Below, piece after piece: positions 39,788 through 51,595 of a stretch of DNA of 64,000 nucleotides. The stretch covers positions 1,612,001 to 1,676,000 of the forward strand of contig JAFEKR010000004.1 of NCBI GenBank assembly GCA_019022495.1, read 5' to 3'. The first letter of the stretch is position 1, and each line of letters starts with the position of its first letter. Source of the DNA: Epichloe hybrida (taxonomy: Eukaryota; Ascomycota; Sordariomycetes; Hypocreales; Clavicipitaceae). Position numbers and translations under genes: made by a program. The notes beneath the pieces were generated by a model. That model was not told the origin of the DNA. It saw nothing but the letters and a program-made list of their open reading frames with translations, and searched no databases.

Positions 39788-41518
39788 GGTATGTATCGTC
39801 GTCTCTGCAAAAGCAGCAGGTCAGTAGTCGATCATTTCCCACGTAAAGCAGGATTAAACAGGGGAAATCTCGGATCAAGGGCGCTTCCTCCTCAGGGTAT
39901 TTAAATATCTCGCAAACCAGCAAAAGCACAAAATCCCAATCTCGGGTGGTTGCTCGATCACCCTGGGTGCGTGCGCCTTTTGCGAGCGGGGAGCTATGGT
40001 GGGGCCAAACGTACGACTCAGAAAGCGGGGTGATCAAAGAAGCCGGGGGGGTGCGTTTGCCAGGGACTGCCAGAAGCTTCCGAGCCCAATCGAGTTCAAT
40101 CAAGTCTCCCCAGATGTTGTCGATCACGGCTCAGAGAATCAACAGCGAGGAAGCCTCAATCGAGCAAACAATACACCATGACACGATAGGATGAACGAAG
40201 CCGGGGCATCTAAGAAGAAAAAGAGAGAAGGGGGAAGAGGGAAAGGGAAGGGGGGGGCCAGGACGAGGGGAGAGAAGAGATCAAGAAGCAAACTCAGCCC
40301 ATTGTAACGGACGGGGAAAGCACCTTGCTTCACCTCGACACGTCTCTCTCGACTTTTCGTCCCATCATTGTGGCCGGCCATGCGACATGGAACGCCATAC
40401 TCCGTACGCGTGAAAATACAACCGGTGAGTCCGGCCGCGTCGACTAGCAATGCGTGCAACCCATTAGCGAAGCCGTTGTCGTGAGCAACACAGGGTGCCA
40501 GTGAGGGTGAGTGTCATCCATTCCCCCTCACATATTAATGCCCGTACCAAGTTTGTCCGTCTCGCACGCAATTTCCCAGTTGAGATCGCAGTATTCTCAG
40601 CCTCCCTCATTGAGCCACGAGTGCTCCACAACATCTACAGCACATCTCTGTATGTATGGGTAAAAGGGTCCATGTACGATCCAGACCGGGACTAAGGAGC
40701 CCCACCACTTTCCCCCACTCATCCATCAGATTGTACCAGCTCCAGCTCATATGTAATCCGTACGTCCGTACATATACCAACAAGGTTGCTCGTCCAACGA
40801 GGATCCGAATGCAGTGCAAGTACAACCTTCACTCGAGACTCCCCTTTTTTTTTCTTTCCAATGCTACAGTTTGGATTTTAGAGAAGAAAAAAAGTGATTA
40901 TGTGACCATCTATGACGTGAACGAGAGATCCTAAACATCGTCCATCACCCCTCCCGTCGGCCAAAGGCTTTAATTGTGGTCATTGTGGTCATTAGTGAGC
41001 GCTTAAAAGAATCCGCTCGCAGTGTCTGCCGCCTCTTGCATCGTATCTTCCTGCACTTCAGTCGCTACGCACATGTGCTTCGACGGCAAGTGTATTACCG
41101 GGCCAAAGCTCGCTGGTGTGCCCACATACCTATCCAACTCCGTCGCACCAAGGAGTCATCACCAAACATTCCGTCATTGCCACCCGGCGTGGTCCAGTGT
41201 CTTGTTCCCCGTAGTCAAGCAATACCAGCGGAGGTTTTGCAAGCACTTGTTTCCGTAGCTCCGTTCTTCCGCTTCCTCGAGTTGTATGCCAAGATAAAAT
41301 TCGTTGAGTTTGCCGCAAATTCAAAGGCAACTTCAGTTGAGGCTCCTATGGAGTCACCAAACACAGTTTGTTTTTTTTCTGAAAGGACGGGTTCGAGAGT
41401 TGTAAGAGCAAAATGAAGATAATCAAGACGCCGCCATAAACTCCTTGAATGCTCTAGGACGCCCGCACCCCGTAGCCCGCTTGCTTGCTCGTATCATCTA
41501 GCCATCGCGGTGACCCCA
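39788..41518. other. Intergenic region between glycogen phosphorylase and G-alpha genes
   Basis: This stretch holds the gph1 promoter side (39788 onward) and the 3' side of the G-alpha gene. A TACTCCGTAC motif lies at 40398-40407. A purine-rich tract of G and A runs at 40205-40280. The open frame at 40976-41416 (+) begins with GTG, has no recognisable domain and is not called a gene. No RNA gene or element is seen. Confidence 0.5.
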
Positions 41519-42935
41519 TCATAGAATTCCAGAGTCTTTGAGGGCATTATTTAATATTGTTTCTTTGACAGCGGCGAATACCAATCGAATGTTGGATGTG
41601 TCGGTCGCTTGCGTTAAGCTACGCCGGTGTCAGTCAACTCCAGTCGAGGGGAATTGATCAATACAGGTGTCTCAGTTCCGTGACTTACTGCGGGTATAAG
41701 TTCAAATGTGCGCGATTTACTTGGTTGAACCGCCACAGTAAATACTTGGCGGCTTTGTTGACGTCGTTGCCTCCTGAGTAGTCGGGGAAATAGTTTCCCA
41801 ACGGAGATCGCGTTAATTTTTGTTTGAAAATGTCAACCTTGTTTAGGAATAAGATGATGCTTGTCCTCATGAACCAGCGCGAATTCACTACAGAGTCGAA
41901 CAGCAACAGACTTTCCATCATTCGATTCTGGTGTCATCATCATTAGCATATTGCTCTACTACGCGGAAGTTGACCGGGCTGTCTCACCTGGCTACTCTCT
42001 TCAAGAAGAACTTGGTCATATTCCGAGAGGGCAACGCAGAAAATGATCGATGTGACGTTCTCAAAGCAGTGAATCCACTTCTTCCTCTCGCTTCGCTGTC
42101 CACCAACATCAAACATACTGCAAAAACGTCAGTCACACAAAGTCCGAAGAGAAAGGGAGGGATGGCCAATGAGGTTCATCGCTGGGTCAAACGCACTGTA
42201 TACTAAGTTGGCCCATTTGGAATCGTGTTTCGTATATGCCAGTGGTCTTGGTACGAGCTCGTAAAACGTCCATCTCATTTGGGAGATAATCAGTCGCAAC
42301 TATTCGCATTACCTCTTGGAAGAAGCTGCAAAGAGGAAAAGGTCAGTACTGTCATGACAGATTTTCAACATGCCGAATGTCGGGTTGCACTCACTACTCT
42401 GCCGAGTCCATCAGATAAAACTCGGTCTGATGCTCCATCAATCGGTCTTTTGCAGGATCCGCCCACAGTGACTGTACAGCAACGCCGACTTGAGGGTCAA
42501 TGTGCGCTTGAGGGCCGGATTCGGCCTGATACGATAAAAGGTAATCTACATAGCTTCTGTTTTCTTTCATCTGCGGCTCAATCTCGAATTGCTGCATTGC
42601 TGTTATGACGGCCTTGGCGCATTCAACAAGATTCTTGAAGACGGTGGGCCTATAATTGTATAATTCATCTTCTGAATAACCTTTGAGGTGGATAATCTTC
42701 ATTTGCTTGACGATGGTGGACTTGCCACTCTCGCCGGATCCTGTTGGCCAATTGTCAGTGTTCTGTGTCCAGGGTGTTTGTATAAGCGACTGCTCGTGTG
42801 GGGAGCCATACCTAACAATAAGATCTTGCATTCTTTCCGTAGTCGTCTTGAATCCTCCTCGATAACTCTATCAATGGCTTGGCTCTTCTTCTTCTGTTCT
42901 GCCTCCTCACTACTTGAGCTCATACACCCACCCAT
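41519..42935 (-). CDS. gna3: Heterotrimeric G-protein alpha subunit, fungal group III
   Basis: This is a membrane-attached GTPase that couples nutrient and pheromone receptors to adenylate cyclase in filamentous fungi. Six exons on the minus strand are 42812-42935, 42395-42740, 42197-42325, 41988-42117, 41689-41927 and 41519-41618, totalling 1068 nt and 355 residues. The N-terminus MGGCMSS offers Gly2 for myristoylation and Cys4 for palmitoylation. GTP-binding blocks follow in order: [12 protein letters not shown] (P-loop), RARTKTTGI (switch I with the ADP-ribosylatable Arg), [12 protein letters not shown] (switch II with catalytic Gln), FLNKVD, and TQATDT. The end is LKDSGIL; it lacks the CxxX ending of group I subunits, so it is not a pertussis-toxin-type Cys substrate. 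The N-terminal helix, [17 protein letters not shown], matches the GNA-3/GanB/MagA type rather than GNA-1 or GNA-2. The frame is intact. Confidence 0.97.
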
Positions 42936-44414
42936 CGTGAAGGCCCCTACGGCTCGACGCTGGCACGTCGGCGCGGATCTGCGACCAGAGTTGATCTAAG
43001 GGCTGTCGGACTTGGAAAATCAACAAAGGCGTATCTATAGTCCGAAGCTCCGCACGCGCATGGCAGCCCGAGAATTGTCACGGCCGGATGCGCTGGCAGA
43101 GAGAGAGATGGACGGGCTGCTGGTGGTTTCGAGGACGAGGAAGGCTCGGACAATGGGCGAAGGAGGGTCGCTCGTTCCCGATTTTCGCAACAATGGGACA
43201 GACAGTCGACCATGGGCCGGCTGCCTTTGTCGTGCAGGATCTGTTGCTCTCTCGGCTGCCCTGCGCTTTCAGGTCGCTGCTTCGCAAGGCTGCTCGTCAC
43301 GGCCAGGGCGGAAAGGTACAACGAACAGTGAGCGATTGTATCGAGATTCGAGGCGGTGGGGCGAGATTGAGCAAAAGCCGGCCTTGATTCCTGCCGATGT
43401 CGACTCGTCTTTATTGCCCGTGGGAGCCGGGACAAGTCCACAGTTGGGCCAGAAATGATGAGTGTGAAGTAAGTGCTTGCTTGACAGCTTGACGTGTAGC
43501 CGAGAGACGGGCAACGAGAGAGGTGAAAGGTTCAATTGTCCCAAGGCTAGACAGCGCGTGGAGCTCTCCACTAGCCCGCCCAGGTATGGACCGTATTATG
43601 GCGGAGTCGGGGTAGAATGGAGGAGAGCAACCCTCGAGCGCTTGGGGCAGGTGGGCGGGCGGCATGCGCAGGTTGGCAGGGGACGTTTGGGTCCTTGGAT
43701 GACGGGGTGCCGGGGGTACATGTGACAGCCAGCCAGTCCAGTCCAAGTCAACCTTGCAGTGCAAGTGCAGGCAGGGTGGAGGCCAAGTCCAACCAACCCC
43801 AGTCAACAAATCAGCCCAGCCATTCTGCCCATTCTGCCCATTCTGCCCATTCTGCCCATTCTGCTGCATTTGGATAGCTGGCAGTTGGCACAGTCCTCTT
43901 GTCCTCCATCTTGTCCTCCATCTTGTCCTCTTGTCCTCTTGAGGCTACGAGCGTCCCGTGCTTAGGCACGCATAGAGGTCAAAATTTATGAAAACTATCC
44001 GACTGCGACTTGGCGTGTTCTTCCGCATTTGGTGGATTGACAGTCCTGGCGGGTTGCGACGGTGTCAGTCAGACACCGGGCTCATCTGCCTAGAAAGAGG
44101 AACCATATATGTATATCCCCATTGTCTCCTTGCATCATGTAAAATCACTCAACTTATTAGCAACTACGCAGTAATAAGCCAACAAGCTACTTATCTTACT
44201 GCGTGGGCGGCGACCAGCAACCCAGCCAGGTCTGTTCTGTAGGCTCATTCCGGGACATTTTGGCTAGCAAGCTAGGTTCTCCAATAGTAAATGTGTACTG
44301 ACAAAACACATTGATATAAAAAAATTTTATTAGTTTGTAGTGCAGTTATAAGTTAGGGAAAATTTCACAAAAAGAGACATTCACTGAAAGGACGATGTTT
44401 AAGGTCGTTTTCTC
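42936..44414. other. G-alpha 5' region and intergenic DNA with a 9-bp minisatellite
   Basis: The first few hundred bases are the G-alpha leader and promoter. Five tandem copies of a 9-bp unit (CATTCTGCC) lie at 43821-43865. Just beyond, near 43899-43940, short repeats of CTCCATCTTGTC and CTCTTGTC occur. Open frames at 43012-43458 and 43411-43869 overlap on opposite strands and show no family resemblance. Base composition becomes more AT-rich from about 44280. Confidence 0.5.
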
Positions 44415-44513
44415 AACTCCCGGCGGGACTCGAACCCGCAATCTTGAGATCAAATTTATCACTAATAGCGTCGTAATAGAAGTCTCACGCCTTAGCCATT
44501 AGGCCACGGGGGC
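44415..44513 (-). tRNA. tRNA-Arg(UCU) with a 26-nt intron; acceptor stem has one mismatch
   Basis: Read on the minus strand, a cloverleaf folds from 44513 to 44416 plus discriminator 44415. It has acceptor GCCCCCG, a D-arm GCCT/AGGC, an anticodon stem TGAGA/TCTCA, a T-arm GCGGG-TTCGAGT-CCCGC, and 3' acceptor CGGGAGT. The anticodon UCU lies at 44478-44480 and the intron (44451-44476) follows position 37, the canonical place. The D- and T-arm sequences match fungal tRNA-Arg(UCU). The third acceptor base is C where A70 expects U, leaving a C-A mismatch, so function may be reduced or the copy may be a pseudogene. Confidence 0.82.
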
Positions 44514-45109
44514 TTTTGTGATAAAATGCTCACGTCTATTTGGTACTATCGACGATTTTCGCATGTGTCCCGTGACAAATGTCAGACATCTGAAGTGCCC
44601 TCCTCGCCAGAGGTTTTCCGTAAAGCCTATTCATTAGTAGTAACGATTCATAAGCAGCTTCCAAGGTAAACATGAAGGTTTTAGCAACAATACAATACAG
44701 TATGCACAGTATCTGCGATAGCTTCGCATCCTAATAAATCTTAGGCATCGCATTCGTTTGATCGAGATCTCGTTAACGTCTCATGGGCAACACGTCAAGT
44801 AGAAGGCACAGTTCCCCAATTGTCGACTCCTATGGTCGGTCGCCTCTTGCAATCAGTCGGCATTTTGGCGGTGCGCCCATCTCAACTCGGGTGCTCGGGC
44901 TCGTGCTAATCTCCACGTATGTACATAACTGGAACGCCATGCACGAGGGGTGCACGAGGGGTGCACGAGGGTGTGAGCTTGAGTAACGATTTTTCTGATT
45001 GGTCCAAGATCCCGGTCGGCACGAAAGTGCACAGTGTACATAGCCTTACCGGCTCCAACAAGTGTACATACATAGGGGCTGGCACACCATCGCGCCAAGG
45101 TTGCGTAAA
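44514..45109. other. Intergenic region between tRNA and AT-rich block
   Basis: Nothing is recognisable beyond short direct repeats of GCACGAGGGGT near 44941-44970. The composition is intermediate, rising in AT toward 45110. The small open frames here look like chance. Confidence 0.45.
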
Positions 45110-46480
45110 TGAATTATTGTATTAGCAAATCCTATGCTTATTACCTTGCTTTGTAAATTAATAGGATTATATAGTATGCATACGTGCTTACGCGTCTGCG
45201 TGCGTGATTGCATTAACTTCACGATATTAAACAGTAGGTGGATCTACGTGGCATTTTCATGCCTTACTCCTGTCTTAGTATACAGATCTAAAGATAGGTA
45301 TATAGTCTATAATTATAATACTACTTATAACCTAATATTTACTTAGAACGTTGCGTTTAGTGTAGTTAGTAGTAAGGCTAGCACTATTAATTATATTAAA
45401 CACTATATAGACTAGCCCTATGTAGTAAACTACCCTTATAGATTAATAGTTATTATAGGCTGCTTCCTTACCTAATTTAAAAGAAGAAAGAACTACCTTT
45501 ATAGTGTTATACTTACTACTATAAAACTAAATACTATAAATACTATAGATACTATAAAATAACTATAGATAACTATAAAATATAGTAACAAATATCTAAA
45601 CCTAACGCTAAACCTAATATAATATAATATAATATAAAGCAAGCAAATAAGGCAAGAGTGGTAGACTATAGTGGATAGTAGCTTAATTATGCTATACTAA
45701 ATTATAAGTAACTTAGTATTCTCCTTCTAACCTTACTAACATATAACTATAGATACTTAGGGACCTAGGGTAATGCAATACTTTAACTCCTAATAATTCG
45801 CTATAGGCGCTAACTCTAGGTTATTAGATAGGTGCCTAAGGTAGTTTCTTTTAAGAAGCATTTAGTCCTAACCTACTGCTATATAGAGTTGCCTAGTAAG
45901 GGTGATACTTTTTTAGTGTTAATTTTAGTGTTAAAATTAAGTGTAAGGGCGTGCTATGAATTATATTTATATAATATAGTAATACTTTACTTTATAATGT
46001 TATAATAGTAAAAAATAACTAAATTAAAAGGTTACGTATTTAAATTATATCTATGGTTTTTTTTTTTTTATAATCGTAAAGTAAGTAATATGCCACGAGT
46101 CTTTATAAGATATTATAATATTATGAGTTTAAGTCTTTCGTAACTATAATTTAACTATAACACTACTACCACTACTATATATCTGTAATCACGAATTAAT
46201 TACTAATACTTTATATTATTAAATTTATTTATCTTTAAAGGTATAATATTTTATATTCCCTCTAGGGGCCCTCTAGGGGCCTTACTAGGGGCCGCCTATA
46301 GTAAGCTATTGCCTATAGTAAGCCTTCTCCTTCTCCCCCCCCCTATAAAAAGCATTAGGTAGTTAGGAGAGGTAGAAAAAAATTTCTTAACTAGTTACTA
46401 AAGAGTATTTTATATCTAACTAATTAGAAAAGACGTCTCTATAGGATAACCTTATTTTAATAAAGGGAAAGCAGGAAGCT
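45110..46480. repeat. AT-rich, RIP-like degraded block (middle)
   Basis: This is a sharply AT- and TA-rich stretch with no long open frame, like the two window edges. It contains direct repeats such as CCCTCTAGGGG (46258-46280) and CCTATAGTAAGC (46299-46325). At its right margin a roughly 20-bp imperfect inverted repeat (AGGGAAAGC..AGCTTCGC near 46466-46485 against GC..AGCTCCGCTTTCCCT near 46526-46542) may be a remnant of an element end. I could not identify the original element. Confidence 0.8.
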
Positions 46481-47843
46481 TCGCTCCACCCTCTTGCCTT
46501 CGCCTTACATGACGCAAATCTCAGGCAAAGCTCCGCTTTCCCTAATTATACACGGAGTACCGAGTACATTTTCTGTTGTGCAACATTCTGGACCCCCACA
46601 CTTCTGCCAACCCCCACCACCCCACGGAGATGATCACGTGTGGGCAAAGAGGCGTCAGGCCATGCCCGCCAGGCAGGGTGGCCTCTTGTCACGTGGTGCC
46701 TGTAACTCCCATTTAGCATAAATGAAGCATAATTTATAAATCACGCACGAGGCGAGACAATCTGTTCCTTCTTTCTCTCCCTTTCTTGGATGGGCCAGAT
46801 GAAAATAGAATTCATGGTATATTATTGTTCCAAGGCTCATTCCTGCATACGGGAGGGAGTCCTTTGTGTTCCCAACACAACCAGAAACCAGACAACTTCG
46901 GTCGACTTGGGCGACGTCCAGCTGAATGGCTCCACAGCAGCACACGGGCCAGGCCATGAGTAACAACTTCGTTGCCGTTACGGAGTACCGAGTACCGAGT
47001 GCGAAGCCCAAAGCACGAAGCACAGAGCACGAAGCACAGAGCACGAAGCTGCCCGCCCATATTCATGTTTACTCCGCAGTCCGACAAAAGATGATGGGCA
47101 GACAAATGTCGTGCATCCCTTGCCCCGTGGCATTCCAGCCATCTGTTGCGGCATGTCTGGACATCGATGACTTGTACATGTGTCTCCCATCGGCCCATTT
47201 TCGCCCACTTTCTCCACTATTAGCAAGGCATTTGCATTCTGCATTCTGCATTCTGCTCCGCCAGCCAGTCAGTCGCGTTCGTGTCCGTGGTGCCTTCCCC
47301 GCAAGCCTCATTTTAGTACGGAGCCGAGTACGCCCGTAAGATTATTAATGCACAAAGTAATATTGTACATGTAGTGTTATTAGCTTGCCCCTTCGTCGAG
47401 GGCTCGCGCGCGTGCGCTACAACCAGGAATCGATCCCGCGACGCCCATCCCCTTTCTGGAGTTTCCTAGACATTGCATATCTTGGAGCCGACCGACTCGA
47501 CACCCCTCGTCGTTTCCCTTCGTTTCTTCCACTCTTGCGCGACTCCTCGTCCTGCACTTATCGCCTGGGTGCTTTTCCACATCATCTTCGCCACATCGCC
47601 CACAAACACCATCCACAAACGCCGCCCGCAAACATCGCGTTGCTTCGACTCGGGCTTGATGCTTGACTGTCACCCAAAGACGAGCCATCAAACGAATCGA
47701 ACGGATCAAACGGACCAGACGGACCAGACGGACCAGACGGACCAGACGGACCAGACGGACCAGACGTATCGAACCCCGACGACCCGTCCCAAGGCCTTGA
47801 GCGGCTTTGCTCTCATCTCGATGAGGACCGACACTGGCTCGTG
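46481..47843. other. Intergenic region and 5' leader of the sulfatase-fold gene
   Basis: ACGGAGTA-type motifs cluster here, at 46551-46567, 46979-47001 and 47317-47331, some with repeated GAGTACC units. Short direct repeats of AAGCACAGAGCACG lie near 47012-47048. A 9-bp unit (CGGACCAGA) is repeated about six times at 47711-47766, ending some 77 bp before the start codon of the sulfatase-fold gene, so probably inside its leader or promoter. No coding gene is supported. Confidence 0.5.
47711..47766 (+). repeat. 9-bp tandem repeat (about 6 copies) upstream of the sulfatase-fold gene
   Basis: The unit CGGACCAGA repeats perfectly about six times directly upstream of the ATG at 47844. Such arrays often vary in copy number between strains. 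An effect on the adjacent promoter or leader is possible but not shown. Confidence 0.9.
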
Positions 47844-50716
47844 ATGCATCCGCCTCTGGTTTCCTTCTTGTTTACCGTCTTCTTCATCTCCGTCACTGCG
47901 ACCAAACTTCTTCGCCTGCTGGTCAACGCCCATTCTTTCCCCGTCGCAGTCTTCATATTCTGCCTGCCGGCCTTTGTCTTCACGGATCTTGTCTTGATCA
48001 GTACTGTCTGGGCCTTGCTGCGGCGGAAGAATGGCGTCCTCGGTGCCTTCGGACTTGCCGTTGGCTGCATAATCTGGTAAGTCGGCTGCATGACCGACCG
48101 TTTTGACCGCTTTGACGCACGCCATGCCGTGTCCAGCTGCCGAGGAAGCTGACGAAGCTGACGGAGCGCACGCGCTGCATACAGTGTCGTCACCCTTGGA
48201 GCCGCCTCATCGCAATTGGGCTTCTACTACCAAACGGGAGGTGACATTGATTGGGGTGATGCGACCTCATTCGCCTTCAGCCGAGAGGGACGCAGGGTTC
48301 TGCTGAGTGAGGGTGCAACTCCTCTGTCTTTCGCTTGCGCCATCCTTTTGATCTCCTGCATCGTCAAATCCCGACTTTGCAAGCTTGTTGGTGGCGCCAT
48401 GGCAGCCGGTGAGATCCATGCACGGTCAGGTTCGTCATTGTTATTACAAGATTATCGTGTTGTAAAAAAAAAAAAAACCAATCTGTCGGCTAATGCATGC
48501 TGCTGCTAGTATCTCGGTGGGCTGTGACAAAGATTGGTATACACAGATCGAACAAAGCCGAGAATGAATCGTCTCTGCTGCCTGCTCGGGAACACAGTTG
48601 CGACTCTGACTTCGAATACGACTCGGACGACGCTGATTCCGAATTCTCGCCAAACAACATGGCTCCTGGCCGGGGCAACATGGAGAACCTGGGTGGTCAC
48701 GCAATGCACTGCCCCCGTTTCGTTCCGGTTGGCTTCGTGCTGCTGGTCGTGCTTGCGTTGCTCTGCATCTCCACGCTATTCGATCCCGACCGACCGTACA
48801 ACCGCATGTTCATCACATTGCCATTGCCGCTGCTTGATGCTTTCGCCCCGAAGCCGATCGAGTGCCGATCGAGTTCGTGGCCGTTGCCCGAGCTCATTGA
48901 CCGGGTGAGATGGGAAAACCCCCGCGGAAACTACAAGGGCTGGGCGCCAGGTACGGCCAACGCCATCATTCAAAAGTATAGGGACAGAGTGCCGGAGTGG
49001 CTACCGTCTGAGCTACCAAATGGGTTTGCTCGCTGGAAGCGGGAGGCCGACAAGGCCGATGTGCAGTCCCTCCTGCAGAACACCACGCAAGCACATGGCA
49101 ATGGCTGCCCTGATCCGCTGGTACTGGACCCATACTACAATCCGGCAAACGATCCCATGAAGATCACCAACTTGGACAATCCTTTCCTGGAACCATTGCG
49201 GGAAACCTTCAAAGAACGGTCTGTGAAGATTAAGCATGTCGCGCTGATTCTGATGGAGAGTATGCGCGAGGAGCTCTTCCCCCTCCAGCAAGGCTCGGGT
49301 TTCCACAATCTCATCATGAAGTCGCACGACGAAGCCGATTACGACCAAGTCAATGAGTTGCTATCGCACATCTCGCCCAACACGGAGCGCATTACTGGCC
49401 TGGAAGGCAAGTGGATGAGCAAAAACGGCACAAGCTTTGGGCGCAGATATTCCGAATGGCACGATGAGACCAAGCCAGGGTTCGGTGGGCTCAACATCAA
49501 TGGCGGCCTCACACCCAGCACCGTCTCAACCAAAAGTTTGGCTGCAGCCCACTGTGGCGCGTGGCCAATGCCCGTCGACATGTTTGAAGAGGCAGAGACG
49601 GAAAGCTATCAACCCTGCCTACCTGAGATCCTGGAGCTATTCAACAGAATGAAGGCCAACACGTCGAGTGACGACTACCATGAGCACCAGTGGTACCCTG
49701 CCTTTTTCCAGGCCGTAACGGATGGCTATGACCGACAAGCCAAGTTCGACGCCAATATTGGTTTCAAACACATTGTCAACAAGAACCGCATCAAGCAAGA
49801 TGCCCGAGACAATCCCGCCCTGGAAGAAATCAATTACTTTGGGTTTCCGGAAACAGCACTCAAGACGTACATGGCCGACTACATCACCAACGCCACGGCA
49901 AACAATCAGCGCATGTTCTTGTCTCACTTCACGAGCACGACACATCATCCCTGGGCCACTCCGAAATGGTTCAACTCGAGCGAGTACATGGGCTCAGCCC
50001 ACGGCTTGATGCAAACACACAAGGATCTCAACAGCTACCTTAACACGGTTCGGTTCAACGACGCATGGATCGGCCAGCTCATGCAGATTTTAGACGATCA
50101 GGGGATTTCCAACGAGACCCTGGTCGTATTCGTCGGGGACCACGGTCAAGCGTTCAAGGAAGATTTCAGCAAGACGGGCACGTACGAGAATCCTCACATC
50201 AGCAACCATCGCGTCCCCATCAGTTTCAGGCATCCCCAGCTGCCCCGTGTGCAACATGGCGTCGAGGCCACGTCTCTCAGCATCCTGCCCACTATCCTTG
50301 ACCTGCTTGTGAGCACCGGCTCACTGAATTCAAAAGACACGGCGGCAGCATCGGATCTTGTGCAAGATTATGAGGGTCAGTCTCTCATACGGCCATTTAA
50401 AACCACGCACAAGGGACGGCGAGCGTGGAACTACAGTATTGTCAACCCGGGCGGTCGCATGCTGACCATCACGTCATCCGATACGCCATGGAGGCTGGTT
50501 CTCCCCTTGGACAAGAAGACAGAATTCGTCTTTTCCGATCTCGGCAGGGACCCCATGGAACAACAGCGTCTATCAGAATGGTCCGTCAACAGCTTGGCGT
50601 CCACTGTTCGCAGGAAATGCGGTGCCGAAGCGGCCGAGTGGCTGCTTGAAGCGGAGAAGGTCGGTCTCTGGTGGGTCTCTGAGCGCAAAAGACTTTGGAA
50701 TTACAACCCTTCATAA
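47844..50716 (+). CDS. Membrane-anchored sulfatase/alkaline-phosphatase-fold protein
   Basis: There are three exons, 47844-48076, 48185-48429 and 48510-50716, giving 894 residues. The open frame begins at GTG 47841, so the ATG at 47844 is taken as start. The N-terminal 230 residues carry several transmembrane helices (for example FLFTVFFISVTATKLLRLLV, CAILLISCIV, VGFVLLVVLALLCISTLF) separated by an acidic serine-rich loop. The rest is a sulfatase-type domain: VALILMESMREE near residue 401 (first metal-binding acid), a GGLTPSTVSTKS segment with candidate nucleophile Ser/Thr, HHPWATP, and LVVFVGDHGQAF near 702 (metal-binding Asp-His). No CxPxR formylglycine motif was seen, so a phosphotransferase or phosphodiesterase, as in LtaS-like enzymes, is as likely as a sulfatase. 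The catalytic domain should face the lumen or exterior. Intron 2 contains a run of A at about 48463-48476. Confidence 0.88.
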
Positions 50717-51595
50717 GGCATCAAGGCCGGATTGTGGAGTTCTTTGTGCTCTCCCTTTTTTTTTTCTCTCATTCTTCTTCCTGGATATGTGTGTGGTGGG
50801 AGCATTATTGGTTAAAGGGCTCTATTTGGGGAGGGAAAAAGAAGGAATTCTTGGGAGATGTATACATATTTAAGTGGGTTCTTTTCTCTCCCTCTGTCTG
50901 TAGCGGCCTGGTATGTATCTATTACCAAGCGCAACTTGTAGTTCAAGCAGGGCTGGAGCCAAGGTAAGGCCGGCCACCAGATTCAGGGCACTGTATCTGT
51001 ACGTGAGCCGTTTCCGTGACGCCATGCCATCAAGTCATGTACGCTACGTACGCGATAGAGCCATCGTTCTCGTGCGCAGATGTCTCGGTCCGCGAATGCG
51101 CCTCCCATCGGGGACCACTGTTGCACTGAGGGGGGGACTGCTCATTTCCCTCACGATCGCTAAGGGAGAGGGCGTGATATCGTCCTTGGTAGATTCAAGG
51201 AGCTAGATGCGTCACGCATCACGGCATTGAGATTACGGCCATGACCAGCCGAATTTGATTCCGCCCTTATTAACTTGAACCTAAGAGAATTAGCATCGTT
51301 TCATGAATTATACTCGGATTTGGCTGAATCGATGATGCTGTGACTTTCAACAAGCTCATCTGCTTCACGATACTCCAGTTTCCAATGTGAAACGATGCCC
51401 ATCTACTTTCAAGGCTCCTATTCTTTCGCCCACGATATTCGTTGAGTCCGTCGAATTTGTAAATGAACAAGGTTGTATTAAATAAGAAAAAAGAAGTAAT
51501 ATAGTCTAGAAGAGAATACACGGAAGCCCAACATCTATCGGTACATGGAGAAAATTCCTCTAGGTTGTTTATTAACACCATCCATGGTCTTTTGT
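50717..51595. other. Convergent 3' intergenic region (sulfatase-fold / WSC genes)
   Basis: The two flanking genes end toward each other here. T-rich stretches near 50755-50775 suit a 3' untranslated region. No RNA gene or mobile element is recognisable, and the small open frames show no known domain. Confidence 0.5.

Noticed and set aside
40976..41416. 146-codon plus-strand frame between gph1 and gna3
   Set aside because: It starts with GTG only, has no domain and lies in the 3' region of the G-alpha gene.
43012..43869. Overlapping open frames on both strands upstream of gna3
   Set aside because: Opposite-strand frames of similar length with repeat-derived segments and no recognisable domain; probably promoter and leader DNA.
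47428..47460. B-box-like GGATCGATTCC on the minus strand suggesting a second tRNA
   Set aside because: No proper T-stem, D-arm or anticodon arm could be folded around it.
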